This document shows, piece by piece, positions 1-9,733 of a stretch of DNA of 30,743 nt. Positions within the stretch are counted from its first letter, which is position 1, and the number at the start of each line of letters is the position of its first letter. The DNA comes from JAKOUL01 sp035378845 (lineage in GTDB: Bacteria; Dictyoglomota; Dictyoglomia; Dictyoglomales; Dictyoglomaceae), in NCBI GenBank assembly GCA_035378845.1, contig DAOSUP010000017.1:1-30743 (forward strand), written 5' to 3'. Under the pieces are notes generated by a model. It saw nothing but the letters and a program-made list of their open reading frames with translations. It was not told the DNA's origin and searched no databases. The translations under genes and the position numbers were made by a program.

Positions 1-420
1 AATATAGTATATTAATGTAAAAGTGGGTTTTATCTGAACTATGTGGGATTTAAAGTAAATTGGGGGCTATATGGTTGGATGATTTTGAGGAGGTTTTATC
101 TGAACTATGTGGGATTTAAAGGGAGCTGTGGGAGTATATAAAGACAAAATAATAAAAGTTTTATCTGAACTATGTGGGATTTAAAGAAGATTTTCTCAAG
201 AACATCTGTCAGTCTTGCTTCCCGTTTTATCTGAACTATGTGGGATTTAAAGTTTTGTGAACATATAAAGCACCTCCTATTTATCAAAGTTTTATCTGAA
301 CTATGTGGGATTTAAAGTGATAAAGTCATCATCAAAAGGTAGCTCCTGCCATTCTGTTTTATCTGAACTATGTGGGATTTAAAGCTGGTTAATCTCAAAG
401 ATGTTCCACACAGAATGGGA

Positions 421-1200
421 GTTTTATCTGAACTATGTGGGATTTAAAGTTAGACACGATTGTAAAAAAGTGGACTACAGTAACAGTTTTATCTGAACTA
501 TGTGGGATTTAAAGTAGATTATTCGCTTGAATATCTAATATATGGTCTTCGTTTTATCTGAACTATGTGGGATTTAAAGTTAAGTTTGGAGAAACAATTG
601 CAGTAGCGACAAGCAGTTTTATCTGAACTATGTGGGATTTAAAGGTAGTATCTTGAGGTTCAATCCATTTTAAAGCATTTGTTTTATCTGAACTATGTGG
701 GATTTAAAGGAAAGGGAACCTAAAAGATATATACCATCTTACACGGTTTTATCTGAACTATGTGGGATTTAAAGATTCAGAGATATAATGCTCGTAGTCC
801 ATTTTCAATAGTTTTATCTGAACTATGTGGGATTTAAAGTTAGACACGATTGTAAAAAAGTGGACTACAGTAACAGTTTTATCTGAACTATGTGGGATTT
901 AAAGTAGATTATTCGCTTGAATATCTAATATATGGTCTTCGTTTTATCTGAACTATGTGGGATTTAAAGTTAAGTTTGGAGAAACAATTGCAGTAGCGAC
1001 AAGCAGTTTTATCTGAACTATGTGGGATTTAAAGGTAGTATCTTGAGGTTCAATCCATTTTAAAGCATTTGTTTTATCTGAACTATGTGGGATTTAAAGG
1101 AAAGGGAACCTAAAAGATATATACCATCTTACACGGTTTTATCTGAACTATGTGGGATTTAAAGATTCAGAGATATAATGCTCGTAGTCCATTTTCAATA
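421..1200 (+). repeat. 390-bp tandem duplication of six repeat-spacer units inside the CRISPR array
   Basis: Positions 421-810 and 811-1200 read the same base for base: six spacers (starting at 450, 515, 580, 645, 710 and 775) recur in the same order at +390. This is a tandem block duplication by recombination between repeats, since independent acquisition would not restore the same six spacers in order. Confidence 0.95.
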
Positions 1201-1589
1201 GTTTTATCTGAACTATGTGGGATTTAAAGTTACAGGTCGGCATAAGAGAATAACAACCTACCGCGTTTTATCTGAACTATGTGGGATTTAAAGTCTCATA
1301 CAATAATAACGCAGTAGCTGTGCTATCTGGTTTTATCTGAACTATGTGGGATTTAAAGGATTTACGGAGTTCCATTGGAGTACTATGATTTGGAGTTTTA
1401 TCTGAACTATGTGGGATTTAAAGACTCAAATCATTTTCTCTTGGAGTATATTTTTCTAAGTTTTATCTGAACTATGTGGGATTTAAAGAGTTTTCCTTTT
1501 GCACTTCTTTTTGCCATACCTCTAGTTTTATCTGAACTATGTGGGATTTAAAGAAATGAGTTTAAATCAGGAGGTTTTTTGAAGAAGGT

Positions 1590-2271
1590 GTTTTATCTGA
1601 ACTATGTGGGATTTAAAGAAGAGAGAAGTAGCGAATAAAAAAATAAGATATAGAGTTTTATCTGAACTATGTGGGATTTAAAGGTAAGCGGAGTTTTAAA
1701 CTTTCCTAAAACCGATACCGGTTTTATCTGAACTATGTGGGATTTAAAGAATCGTGTTCTTGTTTCTTCATCTTGTGTCAGGATGGTTTTATCTGAACTA
1801 TGTGGGATTTAAAGTTATAAAATGCATTCACAGTTATATAGATACTTCCATGTTTTATCTGAACTATGTGGGATTTAAAGTTTTCTAAACTTATATAAGT
1901 TTTTCTAGTTCTTCTAGTTTTATCTGAACTATGTGGGATTTAAAGAATCCTCAACCGACGAACCAACAACCGATATAAAAGTTTTATCTGAACTATGTGG
2001 GATTTAAAGTCGTGGTGAGGTTGTATGGTATGATTACTACGATGGGGTTTTATCTGAACTATGTGGGATTTAAAGAAGAGAGAAGTAGCGAATAAAAAAA
2101 TAAGATATAGAGTTTTATCTGAACTATGTGGGATTTAAAGGTAAGCGGAGTTTTAAACTTTCCTAAAACCGATACCGGTTTTATCTGAACTATGTGGGAT
2201 TTAAAGAATCGTGTTCTTGTTTCTTCATCTTGTGTCAGGATGGTTTTATCTGAACTATGTGGGATTTAAAG
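1590..2271 (+). repeat. Two copies of a three-spacer block, offset 457 bp, in the CRISPR array
   Basis: The segment 1590-1814 (three spacers starting at 1619, 1684 and 1750) is repeated at 2047-2271. Four unique units (spacers starting at 1815, 1881, 1946 and 2010) lie between the two copies. A seven-unit duplication followed by loss of four units would give this pattern. Confidence 0.93.
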
Positions 2272-2922
2272 TTAAACAAGATGTCAATTGCACAAAGCAG
2301 TAATCCTAGTTTTATCTGAACTATGTGGGATTTAAAGATCGTTCACTGTGGCTTTTATATCTTCTTCTAAAAAGTTTTATCTGAACTATGTGGGATTTAA
2401 AGTTTTAGTATAAAATGTATCTTCAAAAGTCTTTAAAATGTTTTATCTGAACTATGTGGGATTTAAAGCCTAAAAAGCATACTCTTGCAGGAATTGTTGT
2501 TGAGGTTTTATCTGAACTATGTGGGATTTAAAGTTTGTTTGAGGATGCGTCAAAATTATCAAGCGTTTTGTTTTATCTGAACTATGTGGGATTTAAAGTT
2601 TCTTCCCAGTGGAGTCCAGTCAATGGACAATGGTGTTTTATCTGAACTATGTGGGATTTAAAGTAATTAGTAGTTCTTTCATAAATATCCCTATGCAAGT
2701 TTTATCTGAACTATGTGGGATTTAAAGCACTTCATATCTTCTTCTCTCATCTGCATATTTTGGGTTTTATCTGAACTATGTGGGATTTAAAGACTTATTA
2801 AAAGATTTAGTATTAGGAAGACGAGAGAGTTTTATCTGAACTATGTGGGATTTAAAGTACAGAACGTAGAATTCGTTCATACTAGGTGAGTAAGTTTTAT
2901 CTGAACTATGTGGGATTTAAAG

Positions 2923-3216
2923 AATATTCAATACTGTCAACTGTAAAATACTTTTCGTGTTTTATCTGAACTATGTGGGATTTAAAGAATATTCAATACT
3001 GTCAACTGTAAAATACTTTTCGTGTTTTATCTGAACTATGTGGGATTTAAAGGTAATTGCGAAAGCATCAAGCGAAATGCTAAACATCGTTTTATCTGAA
3101 CTATGTGGGATTTAAAGTTACTATTCTTTCAATCTCCATCTCCTTTATACGCGTTTTATCTGAACTATGTGGGATTTAAAGTTACTATTCTTTCAATCTC
3201 CATCTCCTTTATACGC
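2923..3216 (+). repeat. Two adjacent single-spacer duplications near the distal end of the array
   Basis: The spacer at 2923-2958 is repeated exactly at 2988-3023, and the spacer at 3118-3152 is repeated exactly at 3182-3216. Each is an immediate one-unit duplication. Confidence 0.95.
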
Positions 3217-3397
3217 GTTTTATCTGAACTATGTGGGATTTAAAGTCTTCTTTAGCTTCTTTAGTAGCTTTATAGTGATAAGTTTTATCTGAACTATGTG
3301 GGATTTAAAGAAAGAGGCTGCATATTCCTCCCTTGGATTCTTTTCCAAAAGTGGGCTGGTTTTATCTGAACTATGTGGGATTTAAAAATTTCTCTCC

Positions 3398-5314
3398 TTA
3401 TGGTATTTTTGCTTGTTGGAATGTTTCAAAAACTAACTTTGGTCTCCTCTCTCTATCTACCAATCCCATGGTGGAAACATAAGGTATTGCAGATTTTGGC
3501 TGATGGCGAGAAAGATGATCTGCAAAAACCCACCAAGTATACCCTGCCACAAACTCTTTAAGGTTTGTGGCAATAGTCCAATGATCTAAGAAATATTTTC
3601 TTTGATACTCCTCATTCCCTGCTATAAAATCTTCTCCATGGTGCCCATAGACTGCCCAGGTGCCAGATTCTGTAATCAAGATGGGCTTTGAAGGATATTT
3701 TTTATGAACCTCTAAAAGTCTCTCATTTAAATTTTGAGAAGATCCATAAAAGAAACCAAAGTATTCATTTACTGCAATTAGATCTACAGCTTCAAAACTT
3801 CCAGATTCTTCTCTCCATCCATTTTGAGATCCCCAAGCTGCAAAAGTAATGGGTCTCTTGGATGGGTCAAGTTGTTTAATATTTTTGTACATTATTTTGA
3901 AAGCTTCAAGTCCAAAAGATGTATGAGTTTCAGTTTCATTAGCAACACTCCAAATAATAACTGATGGATTATTTACTTGATTCCAATTCATCGTAATAGC
4001 CAAGGCTAAGCTCAATCCATATTCCTGAGTCTGGTTATACAACTCTTGACTATTCATCCAGTAATTTTCTACTTCATCTATGATCAGCAATCCATTTTCA
4101 TCTGCCCATTCGTAAGCTGAAGGATGACGATTGTAGTGAGAGAAACGTACAAAATTAGCTCCTGCTTTTTTTATTAAACTTAAATCCTGAGCAAGTTCTT
4201 CTGGACTCATAGCTCCACCTGATTTGGAATTCTCACTATGCCAGTTTACACCTTTTAAGAATATAGGCTTGCCATTTAATAAAAGATAAGAATTTTTGAC
4301 TTGTATACTTCGTCGTCCATACTTAGCATGTAATGTATCTCCGTTATCAAGACTAACGATGGTTTCATAAAGTTGAGGGGAAGAAGGTTCCCAGGATTTT
4401 GCTTTAGGAATTTGAATCGTGAATGGAATTACTCTGGTTTCCTTAGCTTTAAGATACAATTTTTTCTTTTCTGAAACTCCTCCAGTATTAGATCCAGGAT
4501 TAAAAGTTACTTTGGTCTCTTGCGAGGTATTAGAATGGTTGTAAATTACCACATAAGCTTTTAAGACTTGTTCCTCAAAGGGAGCATCTAACAAAATTTT
4601 ACTTATAGTAACTTGAGGTGTTGCTTCTAAATAAACACTCCTCAATATTCCTCCCCATGGCCACCAGTCAAAGTCTCCTGGTGGTACCTCATTCCTTTCT
4701 GATGTTCCCCAGGTTCTTCTCTCAACCTGAACTGTAAGAAGATTTTCTTTCCCGAAATAAAGAAGGTTACTTACATCTAATGAGAAAGGCGTATTTCCAC
4801 CCTCATGAATCCCAGCAAATTTACCATTTAGCCAGATCTTAGCACGGTAGTTTACTCCAAGAAAATTTAACTTGATATATCTCTGTTTCCAATTTTGTGG
4901 AATCTTAAATTTATAACGATACCAAACTTTACCATCATAGAATCTATAATCTTTACCATTCTTATCTTTGTAAAGATCCCAGGAAGAAGGTACTGGACGG
5001 TCTTCCCAGTCTGTTTCTTTCATCTCTGGAAGGTACCAGGCTGCTCTCATTCCTTTATCTTTAGGATCCAGTTTAAACTTCCATGTTCCATCTAATATTA
5101 TGGATTCACGACCTGGAGTAGGATTCTTCCAAGTATCAAAACTGGGTACTGGCTGATTATATTGAAAGAGTACCCATACATTATCTATAAATAGCAACTC
5201 TGTTTTGGAAGGCTCTTTTAAAGTTTCTGGAGCTTGGTATTTAAAAGATCCAAAGGAAAATAGAAAGAAAATAAATATTGTTAGAATTACGATAGAAGAT
5301 TTCAAGGGATTCAA
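3398..5314 (-). CDS. Secreted glycoside hydrolase family 2 (beta-glucuronidase/galactosidase-like)
   Basis: The 638-residue product has an N-terminal hydrophobic segment (residues about 7-24) that looks like a signal peptide or anchor. It then shows the GH2 order: a jelly-roll sugar-binding domain (about 80-230), an Ig-like sandwich (about 235-335) and a TIM barrel to the end. GH2 landmarks are visible: GVNWHSE, an RFSHY strand, LLIIDEVENYW, the acid/base in WSVANE (about Glu460) and the nucleophile in ILITESG (about Glu549). It should act outside the membrane as a retaining exo-beta-glycosidase; the sugar cannot be told from sequence alone. The start is TTG at 5314, overlapping the TGA of the small ORF upstream (TTGA), so translation is probably coupled. 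The stop lies 11 bases from the CRISPR array, and the two are convergent. Fold and family are secure; substrate is not. Confidence 0.93.
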   Translation of the reverse strand: MNPLKSSIVILTIFIFFLFSFGSFKYQAPETLKEPSKTELLFIDNVWVLFQYNQPVPSFDTWKNPTPGRESIILDGTWKFKLDPKDKGMRAAWYLPEMKETDWEDRPVPSSWDLYKDKNGKDYRFYDGKVWYRYKFKIPQNWKQRYIKLNFLGVNYRAKIWLNGKFAGIHEGGNTPFSLDVSNLLYFGKENLLTVQVERRTWGTSERNEVPPGDFDWWPWGGILRSVYLEATPQVTISKILLDAPFEEQVLKAYVVIYNHSNTSQETKVTFNPGSNTGGVSEKKKLYLKAKETRVIPFTIQIPKAKSWEPSSPQLYETIVSLDNGDTLHAKYGRRSIQVKNSYLLLNGKPIFLKGVNWHSENSKSGGAMSPEELAQDLSLIKKAGANFVRFSHYNRHPSAYEWADENGLLIIDEVENYWMNSQELYNQTQEYGLSLALAITMNWNQVNNPSVIIWSVANETETHTSFGLEAFKIMYKNIKQLDPSKRPITFAAWGSQNGWREESGSFEAVDLIAVNEYFGFFYGSSQNLNERLLEVHKKYPSKPILITESGTWAVYGHHGEDFIAGNEEYQRKYFLDHWTIATNLKEFVAGYTWWVFADHLSRHQPKSAIPYVSTMGLVDRERRPKLVFETFQQAKIP

Positions 5315-5484
5315 CTCTCAAAAATCTTCTTAAGGTTTATTGTTTTAACTCTGTCAGGTAAAGTTATCTTGCAATTTATGTAATCAATACATCCTGTCTC
5401 TTCTGGAGAAATAGATTCAATAAAAAGAGAAACTTCAGCTTTACTATCTACAAACCAGGGTTTAGTTAGGTACAAGCTATCCAT
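5311..5484 (-). CDS. Small hypothetical protein, 57 residues, coupled between SplB-like and GH2 genes
   Basis: An ORF of 57 codons begins MDSLYLTKPW and ends NLKKIFES. Its ATG (5484-5482) overlaps the TAA of the upstream SplB-like gene as TAATG, and its TGA overlaps the TTG start of the GH2 gene as TTGA. This double overlap, with no gap in the operon on either side, is the main evidence that it is translated. The product is soluble-looking with mixed charge, two Cys (in GCIDYINC) and no signal peptide or membrane segment. I do not recognise a family. It could instead be the remnant of a longer gene. Confidence 0.55.
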   Translation of the reverse strand: MDSLYLTKPWFVDSKAEVSLFIESISPEETGCIDYINCKITLPDRVKTINLKKIFES

Positions 5485-6329
5485 TAACTTTCCTCAAATT
5501 TTGCAGCGTGTCCTATTCCAAAGTATATGTTTATTTTTATGTCATATTTTTCTGAAAGATATAGGAGGTTTCTTTGAGCATCATTATAAAAATCGTAGAA
5601 GTTGTCTTTATTAAAGAAGATAGATTCTATTTTAGGTAGCAGTTGGGGATAATATTTTCTCAATATATTCCCTACCTCTGTAAAATTACCTCCTGTGGTA
5701 TTGAAGCTTTCTGTAAAGATTTCATCAATGCCAAGTCTTTTAAATTCTTGAATGAGTTTTTCTGCATCAGTGAAAAAGGGCCAGTATGGTCCCATCATTA
5801 CATAAACTTTAATGTTTTCTCCTCTTAATTTCTCAATAGCTTTTAGTCTTCTCTCTACACTTGGAGAATTTGGCTCAACTAATTTCTTCCAATCTTCATC
5901 TATGGTATTTATTGTGAAGTTTATATCTACATTCTCAAATTTTTTGATGATATCAAGATCTCTTAATACTAAATCTGATTTAGTAAGAATACTAACAGGA
6001 TAAGGATATTCCGAAAGTACTTCTAATATCTTTCTTGTAAGCTCGTATTTTTCTTCTAATGGTTGATATGGGTCAGTAACAGTTCCTATATGGATATCTC
6101 CATTATTATATTTTTCCCTCTTTATCTCTTTTTTCAACATATCAGCAGCGTTTACTCTAATATCTACAAAATCTCCCCATTTTTCATTATGACCTGTAAA
6201 TCTTCTCATAAATCGTGCATAACAGTATAGGCATGAATGGGCACATCCTACATATGGATTTATAGCCCATCCTCCCCCTGGGAATCCACACTTTGTTATG
6301 GCACTTCTACAGGAAATCTCCCGTACTAT
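5484..6329 (-). CDS. Radical SAM protein of the SplB-like (spore photoproduct lyase-related) family; no canonical start codon
   Basis: The frame reads CGFPGGGWAINPYVG, then the radical-SAM cluster motif CAHSCLYC (Cys codons at 6245-6243, 6233-6231 and 6224-6222), then YARFM. That context is typical of the SplB/Rv2578c-like radical SAM family, which binds a 4Fe-4S cluster and S-adenosylmethionine. The first in-frame ATG (6209) comes after the three cysteines, so starting there would give a protein without its cluster. Upstream the frame stays open to a TAA at 6347-6345 and holds no ATG, GTG or TTG. A GAGGG run 10 bases before ATA at 6329 makes ATA the best placed, though non-canonical, start; a sequence error or a decayed start is equally possible. 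The gene follows the GGDEF gene by about 24 bases and overlaps the next ORF. Substrate unknown; family call confident, start not. Confidence 0.8.
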   Translation of the reverse strand: MVREISCRSAITKCGFPGGGWAINPYVGCAHSCLYCYARFMRRFTGHNEKWGDFVDIRVNAADMLKKEIKREKYNNGDIHIGTVTDPYQPLEEKYELTRKILEVLSEYPYPVSILTKSDLVLRDLDIIKKFENVDINFTINTIDEDWKKLVEPNSPSVERRLKAIEKLRGENIKVYVMMGPYWPFFTDAEKLIQEFKRLGIDEIFTESFNTTGGNFTEVGNILRKYYPQLLPKIESIFFNKDNFYDFYNDAQRNLLYLSEKYDIKINIYFGIGHAAKFEES

Positions 6330-6353
6330 CGTCTGGCTACCCTCTTAAGCTTT

Positions 6354-9300
6354 CTATCTTCTCTTTAGCTTTTCATATTTTTCTGTATACATCTTTGTAT
6401 CTACATTTTTTATTAATTCTTCATAGTCTGCCATTTCCTCAGAAACAGTTTCTACTCCATAGCTTACTCCAAATTTTCCTTTGGAAACTTCTTGTATCTT
6501 TTCATCTATCCTTTTAGCAACTTTTACTGCTTCATCATATCCGGTCCTTCTTAATAAGACTAAAAATTCATCGCCACCCCACCGAACGGCAAAATCATTC
6601 TGACGAATAGTACTTTTTATAGAAGATGCAACTTGTTTTAGTACATAATCGCCATAGCAATGTCCCATGGTATCATTTATCTTCTTAAGATTATCTACAT
6701 CTGCAAATACTATACTGAAGGTCTCTGAATTTCTTTTATAATCTAAAAATGCCTCTTCTACTCTTTTAATACCATAAGCTCTATTAAAAAGCTCTGTTAA
6801 TGGGTCATAAAGTCCATATTTTCTCTCCCAAAAGACAATAAGATCCTTAATGAATGACCTTAAAATAAAGATAATATATGGATCTGGATTCTCCCAGGAG
6901 TATAGGGATATGGAGAAAGGTGACTTTCTGTAAGAGTACTTAAGATCCTCTTCTCCTAATAGGAGATTACCTTCTTTTATAACCCTTGATCCAACTTCTA
7001 TCTTTATTAGAAAATCCTCAAGATAATCAGATAGAGCTCTGACAATAATTGTTATTAGCTGATCTTCATTATCAGAGTTAATGATAGCATCCTGTAAATA
7101 GCTCTCCAAAGTTTGTATGGCTGTTTCTTTGTTTATAATTTCATTGTAGAAAGGAGCCATTTCATTCCTTATGCTTTCTGTAAGATGGTCTAATTTTAAT
7201 AAAATGGTAAGTCCTAAGGCTTCAAAATAAGAATTATATAGGAAGTGATTGAGATCTTTATTATTTAACTTCTTTAAATGGTTTATAAAAAGGAGATAAG
7301 AATTTAAAACATCCAAAAATTCCCATCTTTCTAACATAGCATCTAAATATGTTAAAAGAGATAATGGATCTTCTCCTTTCATTAGTCCTCTTATAAACTT
7401 ATAGAAGGGAAGTTCTAAGGAAAATTCATTAATAATTTTTTGTGAAGTAAGTCCTTTTTCCAAGAGTAACCTCATATAAAGGATGATAGTCTCTTCATCT
7501 TTAGTCTCTAAGACCTGATCTTCTAATGAGAGAAGATCTACATCCTTTCCTAAAAATCCCTCTAATATTTTTATTAAGACATTATTTTCAGGGATATTTT
7601 CTACTTTTCTAAGATATGGGAGGGTCCTCTCTACATCTTCCCATCTATGATAGTCAGTATACGTAATGGCTAATCTTTTACAACCAGTATTATAAAAATA
7701 GTCTATATCTATATCTTTTAATAATTCTTCCATATCCTGTAACAATTTTTCTATCTCTTTTGAAGTGAAAAATTGAGATTTACTAATTATGACGTTATCC
7801 AAACTTGTAACAGAGAGGCTTTTGGAAAAATTTTTAGATAATTCATAAGCTTCTAAACTATGATTAATGGACCCCTTTGGGCCATAGAAGTACCATTCCA
7901 TTGTTCCTAAGTTATTTATTGCTTTATAGAGAGCTAATTTATCATTGCTTTTCTTTGCATAATCCAGGGCTAAGTTATAAAAATGAAGGGCATCCATATA
8001 TTTCCCTTCCATAGAGTTTAGGAGAGCTAAGGAATTATAATAATTGGCAAGATATACTGGAGAAGATTTAAGATTTATAATCTCTCTTATGTAAGAATTT
8101 AATAGATCTAACCCATTTTCAATTTCTTTTCTCAATAAATAATAAACTGAAATATTGCAAAGGATCTCAGGAAGGTTATAGCTTATAGATAAGTTCTTTA
8201 GTATTTCCTTTAGCGTTTTTTCTGCATAATCGTATTTTCCTAAATAAGAAGCGGATTTAACTATCTGAGACATGTCTAATAGGGTTTTATCCTCAATACT
8301 TTCTGAAACTTCCAGTGCTTCTGAAAAATTCTGGGTATACACCAATATTTTTAGCATCCTTCTTAGATATAAATCTTTCTTCTCTACCTTTTCAATAATT
8401 TCCCTCAAGATGTTTAATTGCTTATGAAGATTATTGACATTTCTAAATTCTCTTAATTTTGCATAGAGCCATCTTTTTCTATCTCCTGCTCTTTCTGCTA
8501 TAATCGCAGCTCTCCCCCATAGATCTGAATAATTATAGGAGATGAGTTTATCTATAAAAGGTAAATAAATATTGTCATATTCAGATTTAGGGATACTTTC
8601 TTTTATTATTCTCAGGGTATCATTGGATGAAAATCTCCATAAAGGATACTCCCAACGAATAATTTCTGAATCTTGGAAGTCTTTAAAAAAGAATAGGGGT
8701 GTATAAAGGTCTTTTACTGCCTTTATAGTTCTTGTGGAGAAAGTCTTTCCAATTAATGTTAAAGTATAAAGTGCCTTTTTCTCAGATGGATTTAACTGAG
8801 ATAATTTCTCTCTTAATATATCTTCTAAAGGATGGAAATCATTCTTAAAAATCGTCCTTGCATTATTCCAGTCACCTCTACTTAATTCATAAAGGACTTT
8901 TGCCTTATTTAGATCTATATTAAAAGCCTTGGACATCTCTTCTATTACAAAATCTTTTTCTAATATAGGAATCTCGCAATTTTTCTCATCAATTTTGAAT
9001 ATATAAGGGAATTCAGGAAGATCTTCCCCAACAATTAAAAAATGGATATTTAATCTTTCAGATATCAATGGAATAAGGATTTTAAAGACCTCGTTGTATT
9101 CAAGATAAGTTTGCCAATTATCTATAAACCAATATTTAATATGCTTGTTCTTAAGGAGAACCTCTATAATTTTAAAAATTTGGAATGCTTCTGTTTCTAA
9201 ATTTACTACCACTTCTGGCTCATATGGTTCTAAAAGTTTTAAAAAGCTTGGGTGGATATATCTTCTTAATGTTGGTCCTATAGAATCCCCTTTTTCCTTA

Positions 9301-9533
9301 AAGAATTCTTTTTTATCAACTAAATTTAGTAGTGTGAAAAATACCTCTCCAACAGGAGTTCTATGAGAGGCATAATTGGTGAAGAGAGAATGTTCTTTTA
9401 GATTTGAGTATAGGCAATGAAGAATATAACTTCTTCCAGAACCTGATGGAAGATCAATATATGTTATAGGATTTTCCTCTAAAGCTTTCTTAAAAATGGC
9501 TTAAATACTCCGTTTTTTAATATCCTTCCCCAT
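6354..9533 (-). CDS. P-loop ATPase-like / TPR-like / GGDEF diguanylate cyclase protein with an in-frame TAA at codon 11
   Basis: The C-terminal ~170 residues are a GGDEF domain (DPLTELFNR, FADVDNLKKIND and the signature GGDEF), the class that makes cyclic di-GMP from two GTP. The long middle is helical and repeat-like (for example YYNSLALLNSMEGKYMDALH), consistent with TPR-type sensing. The open frame extends well above the GTG at 9212: it contains a degenerate Walker A (IDLPSGSGRSY, Arg in place of Lys) and, after 9212, a Walker-B-like YWFIDN, so the N terminus resembles a STAND/AAA ATPase module. The frame begins at ATG 9533, just after tandem TATAAT boxes, but reads MGKDIKKRSI then TAA (9503-9501) and stays open to 6356. 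Either this copy is a recent pseudogene, or the base is wrong, or translation starts internally (GTG 9212 gives 952 residues without the P-loop). I retain it as a CDS. Confidence 0.75.
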
Positions 9534-9571
9534 ATTATATATATTATACAACATTAAAAGAATTTTCTAAA
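9534..9571 (-). promoter_or_regulatory. Promoter of the GGDEF operon, apparently leaderless
   Basis: On the minus strand TATAAT occurs at 9548-9543 and again at 9539-9534, immediately before ATG 9533. A weak -35 (TTTAGA, 9571-9566) lies 17 bases above the distal box. The start would fall at or next to the ATG, and there is no SD sequence, so the mRNA looks leaderless. Confidence 0.5.
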
Positions 9572-9733
9572 TTGGTAGTTAAAGATTTTAACAAAATAAG
9601 AATTAATAAATTATTTTCTAAAGTCCTTTCTAAAGATAGACGATGTATATATCAAATATTTACTTAGGGATTGCAAATAGTTATACTAATGAGAGATTAT
9701 AATTATTTATAAGCAAATAGGGGGGTTATTAAA

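Larger units (their letters stand above)
27..3387 (+). CRISPR. CRISPR array, 52 repeats of 29 nt, 51 spacers
   Basis: A 29-nt repeat, starting GTTTTATCTGAAC and ending GGGATTTAAAG, recurs with a period of 64-67 bases from 27 to 3387. I count 52 copies, first at 27-55 and last at 3359-3387, all identical except that the last one ends in A instead of G. Spacers are 35-38 nt, except the last (3311-3358), which is 48 nt. The 3' end of the repeat resembles the ATTGAAA(C/G) end of type I-B/III repeats that becomes the 8-nt crRNA handle, and the degenerate copy is at the right, so transcription should run left to right with the leader before position 1 or in bases 1-26. Eleven spacers are second copies of others, leaving about 40 unique. 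No cas genes adjoin the array; a type III effector operon lies about 20 kb to the right. Confidence 0.98.

Noticed and set aside
1..26. The 26 bases before the first repeat as the CRISPR leader
   Set aside because: They are too few to tell a leader from a partial spacer, and contain no promoter-like sequence I could rely on.
3373..3561. 62-residue plus-strand ORF starting in the last CRISPR repeat
   Set aside because: It begins inside the terminal repeat, runs antisense to the end of the GH2 gene, and has no SD.
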